Of a DNA stretch of 32,614 bases, positions 31,248-32,614 are shown in pieces (the first letter of the stretch is position 1; every line of letters starts with the position of its first letter). The translations under genes and the position numbers were made by a program. Location: positions 1 to 32,614 of the forward strand of contig PFNQ01000051.1 in assembly GCA_002792115.1 (NCBI GenBank). Reading direction: 5' to 3'. Origin of the DNA: Candidatus Woesearchaeota archaeon CG_4_10_14_0_2_um_filter_33_13 (GTDB lineage Archaea > Nanobdellota > Nanobdellia > Woesearchaeales > GW2011-AR9). Under the pieces are notes generated by a model. The model ran no database searches, was not told the origin of the DNA, and saw only the letters and a program-made list of their open reading frames with translations.

Positions 31248-32614
31248 ATGAATCCACAAATGAATGTTATGAAATTTTTGAATGAAAATGTTTGTCCTGC
31301 AACAGGATGTACTGAACCAGTAGCGGTAGGTTATGCAACAGCAATTGCTTACCAAGTATTGCATGGAAACTTTCAAGTTAGCGATGCAGGAATTTTATTT
31401 CCAAGCACAGCACCAATAGTTGATATTGATGAAGTAAGATCAATAGAAATTAAAACAGATCGTGATGTGTACAAAAATGCCTTAGCAGTGGCAATTCCTG
31501 GAACTAACGGACAAAAAGGTATGGCTATTGCTTCAGCAATGGGTTTATACTCAAGTCCTGCTATGGGACTAAACTTATTCTCAGGAATTTCTGAAGAATC
31601 TGTTAGAAATGCTAACGAAGTTCTACGTCAAGGAAAAGTTTCTATTCAAAAAGTAACTGATGCAGCACCAACAGCAAGATTAGATATTGAGGTTTTACTT
31701 GCTTATGGTAACGGGCACCCTAAAGAGACATATGTCAGATTATCAGATAAGCATGATCACATCAGAACAATATCGGTTAATGATAAAGTCATTTATGAAG
31801 GTACAGATATAACGTCCGCTTCTGGTCAAGGAACTGCTTTTCCTAACACCATTGAAGAGATGGTGGCAATCGTTAAAGGAATGAATGGAGATGAAAGAGC
31901 AGCAGTATATCGTGGCATAGAAATGAACTTAGCTATGGCCAAAACGGGATTATCAACTGAATATGGATTAAGAAGTGGAAGAACGTTACAAAAACTTGTA
32001 GATGAAGGAACTTTAAATTTAGACTTAGTAACAAAAGTAAGAATTGCTGCTGCGGGAGCAGGGGATGCTAGAATGGGTGGCGCAGATATGCCGGTCATGA
32101 GTACAGCAGGTTCTGGAAATCAAGGGATAACAGCATTAATTCCAATTGCCATCACCGGAGAACATATAGGTGCAAACAAAGATAGAATCGCTGAAGCAGC
32201 ATTATTATCACATCTAGTAACAAAGTATGCATCGCTCTCTTCTGGATATCTCTCCGCCATCTGCGGATGTACAATTAAAGCTGGAATTGGTGCTGCTGCA
32301 GGAGTTGCCTACTTATTAGGTGGAGATAACGAACAGATTGGTGCTGCAATTAACTTGATGTCAGCAAACCTAACTGGAGTTGTTTGTGATGGTGCTAAGG
32401 AAGGTTGTTCATTAAAATTATCAACCGCGGCAGGAACCGCCACAGAAAGTGCATTAATGGCAATTTCTGGAGTAAGAGTTCCAAGCGACAACGGTATAGT
32501 CTTTGCTAATGGTGAAGATACTATCAAAGGAATTGGTAGAATCGCACATTCTATGGTTACTACTGATCTTACAATAGTTGAACTAATGCAAAGTAAACCA
32601 AAACAAGGAGGTCA
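31248..32614 (+). CDS. Cysteine desulfidase / serine dehydratase-like Fe-S enzyme (3' end beyond window)
   Basis: 455 codons are open from the ATG at 31248 to the window end with no stop, so the gene is cut off at its 3' end, close to its natural limit (relatives have about 395-440 residues). The sequence matches the CyuA/YhaM (UPF0597) family, which degrades L-cysteine to pyruvate, ammonia and sulfide using a [4Fe-4S] cluster and is related to L-serine dehydratase. CPATGCTEPVAVGYA (16-30), SAICGCTIKAG (Cys339, Cys341) and VVCDGAKEGCSLKLS (Cys380, Cys387) supply the cluster region. GGTGA is 6 bases before the ATG. Substrate (cysteine or serine) cannot be separated from sequence. Divergent from the Lrp regulator. 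Confidence 0.9.
   Translation, partial: MNPQMNVMKFLNENVCPATGCTEPVAVGYATAIAYQVLHGNFQVSDAGILFPSTAPIVDIDEVRSIEIKTDRDVYKNALAVAIPGTNGQKGMAIASAMGLYSSPAMGLNLFSGISEESVRNANEVLRQGKVSIQKVTDAAPTARLDIEVLLAYGNGHPKETYVRLSDKHDHIRTISVNDKVIYEGTDITSASGQGTAFPNTIEEMVAIVKGMNGDERAAVYRGIEMNLAMAKTGLSTEYGLRSGRTLQKLVDEGTLNLDLVTKVRIAAAGAGDARMGGADMPVMSTAGSGNQGITALIPIAITGEHIGANKDRIAEAALLSHLVTKYASLSSGYLSAICGCTIKAGIGAAAGVAYLLGGDNEQIGAAINLMSANLTGVVCDGAKEGCSLKLSTAAGTATESALMAISGVRVPSDNGIVFANGEDTIKGIGRIAHSMVTTDLTIVELMQSKPKQGG

Noticed and set aside
31155-31376. Minus-strand 73-codon frame over the cyuA-like promoter and start
   Set aside because: It is antisense to the conserved N-terminus of the cysteine desulfidase-like gene and to its promoter boxes, with no supporting signal.

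Overview
The window is AT-rich and archaeal, and looks like a DPANN genome of the Woesearchaeota/Pacearchaeota type. The evidence is an archaeal-type ribosomal protein uL11, a 58-residue single histone-fold protein, TATA boxes placed 24-29 bases before start codons (leaderless transcripts), an elongator tRNA-Met with bulge-helix-bulge introns, archaeal AbrB-PhoU and Lrp regulators, and a giant sequon-rich surface protein whose N-terminus carries ITGNVIG. The lineage is inferred from gene content, not from a tree.

Layout. 1-2288: the start of a zinc-ribbon gene (minus), an unrecognised 211-residue protein, uL11 with a long extra C-terminal tail and a structured leader, and a membrane-anchored small protein. 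2278-8604 (minus): a three-gene cluster encoding a GNAT acetyltransferase, a 1082-residue protein I do not recognise, and a 770-residue fusion of a GNAT-like domain to PEP-synthase-like ATP-grasp and phosphohistidine-like modules. This is the best candidate for an undescribed system. 8808-10789: a DedA membrane protein overlapping a fused alpha/beta-hydrolase/GT2 glycosyltransferase. 10829-17494 (minus): a 2138-residue parallel beta-helix surface protein and a small membrane protein. 17575-18550: tRNA-Ser(GGA), a LAGLIDADG endonuclease gene and tRNA-Met(CAU). The tRNA-Met has two introns that leave a 7-nt middle exon holding the anticodon. 18589-18993: a HIT protein (minus).

19093-26429 is an NAD(P) cluster: the NrtR-type regulator, an unknown 98-residue protein, PncB, a PncA-like nicotinamidase, NadE, NadM fused to Nudix, a radical-SAM methylthiotransferase-like protein without TRAM, and an NAD kinase of NADK2 type. 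The enzymes give an unbroken route nicotinamide > nicotinate > NaMN > NaAD > NAD > NADP. The leader has a TATA box overlapped by a dyad, a hairpin with a T-tract, a 16-codon upstream ORF and repeats of TTAGTGTATAA. The radical-SAM protein and the 98-residue protein are the unexplained members.

26476-32614: a mini-histone, a CBS-domain protein with a ribosome-hibernation-like C-terminus, an Lrp regulator divergent from an AbrB-PhoU regulator, a tandem HD-domain protein behind a second Lrp regulator, and a cysteine desulfidase/serine dehydratase-like gene (CyuA family) that runs off the window end. Its promoter has TTCCGGAA boxes on both sides of the TATA element. No intergenic stretch exceeds 300 bases. 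I saw no CRISPR array, insertion sequence or rRNA.
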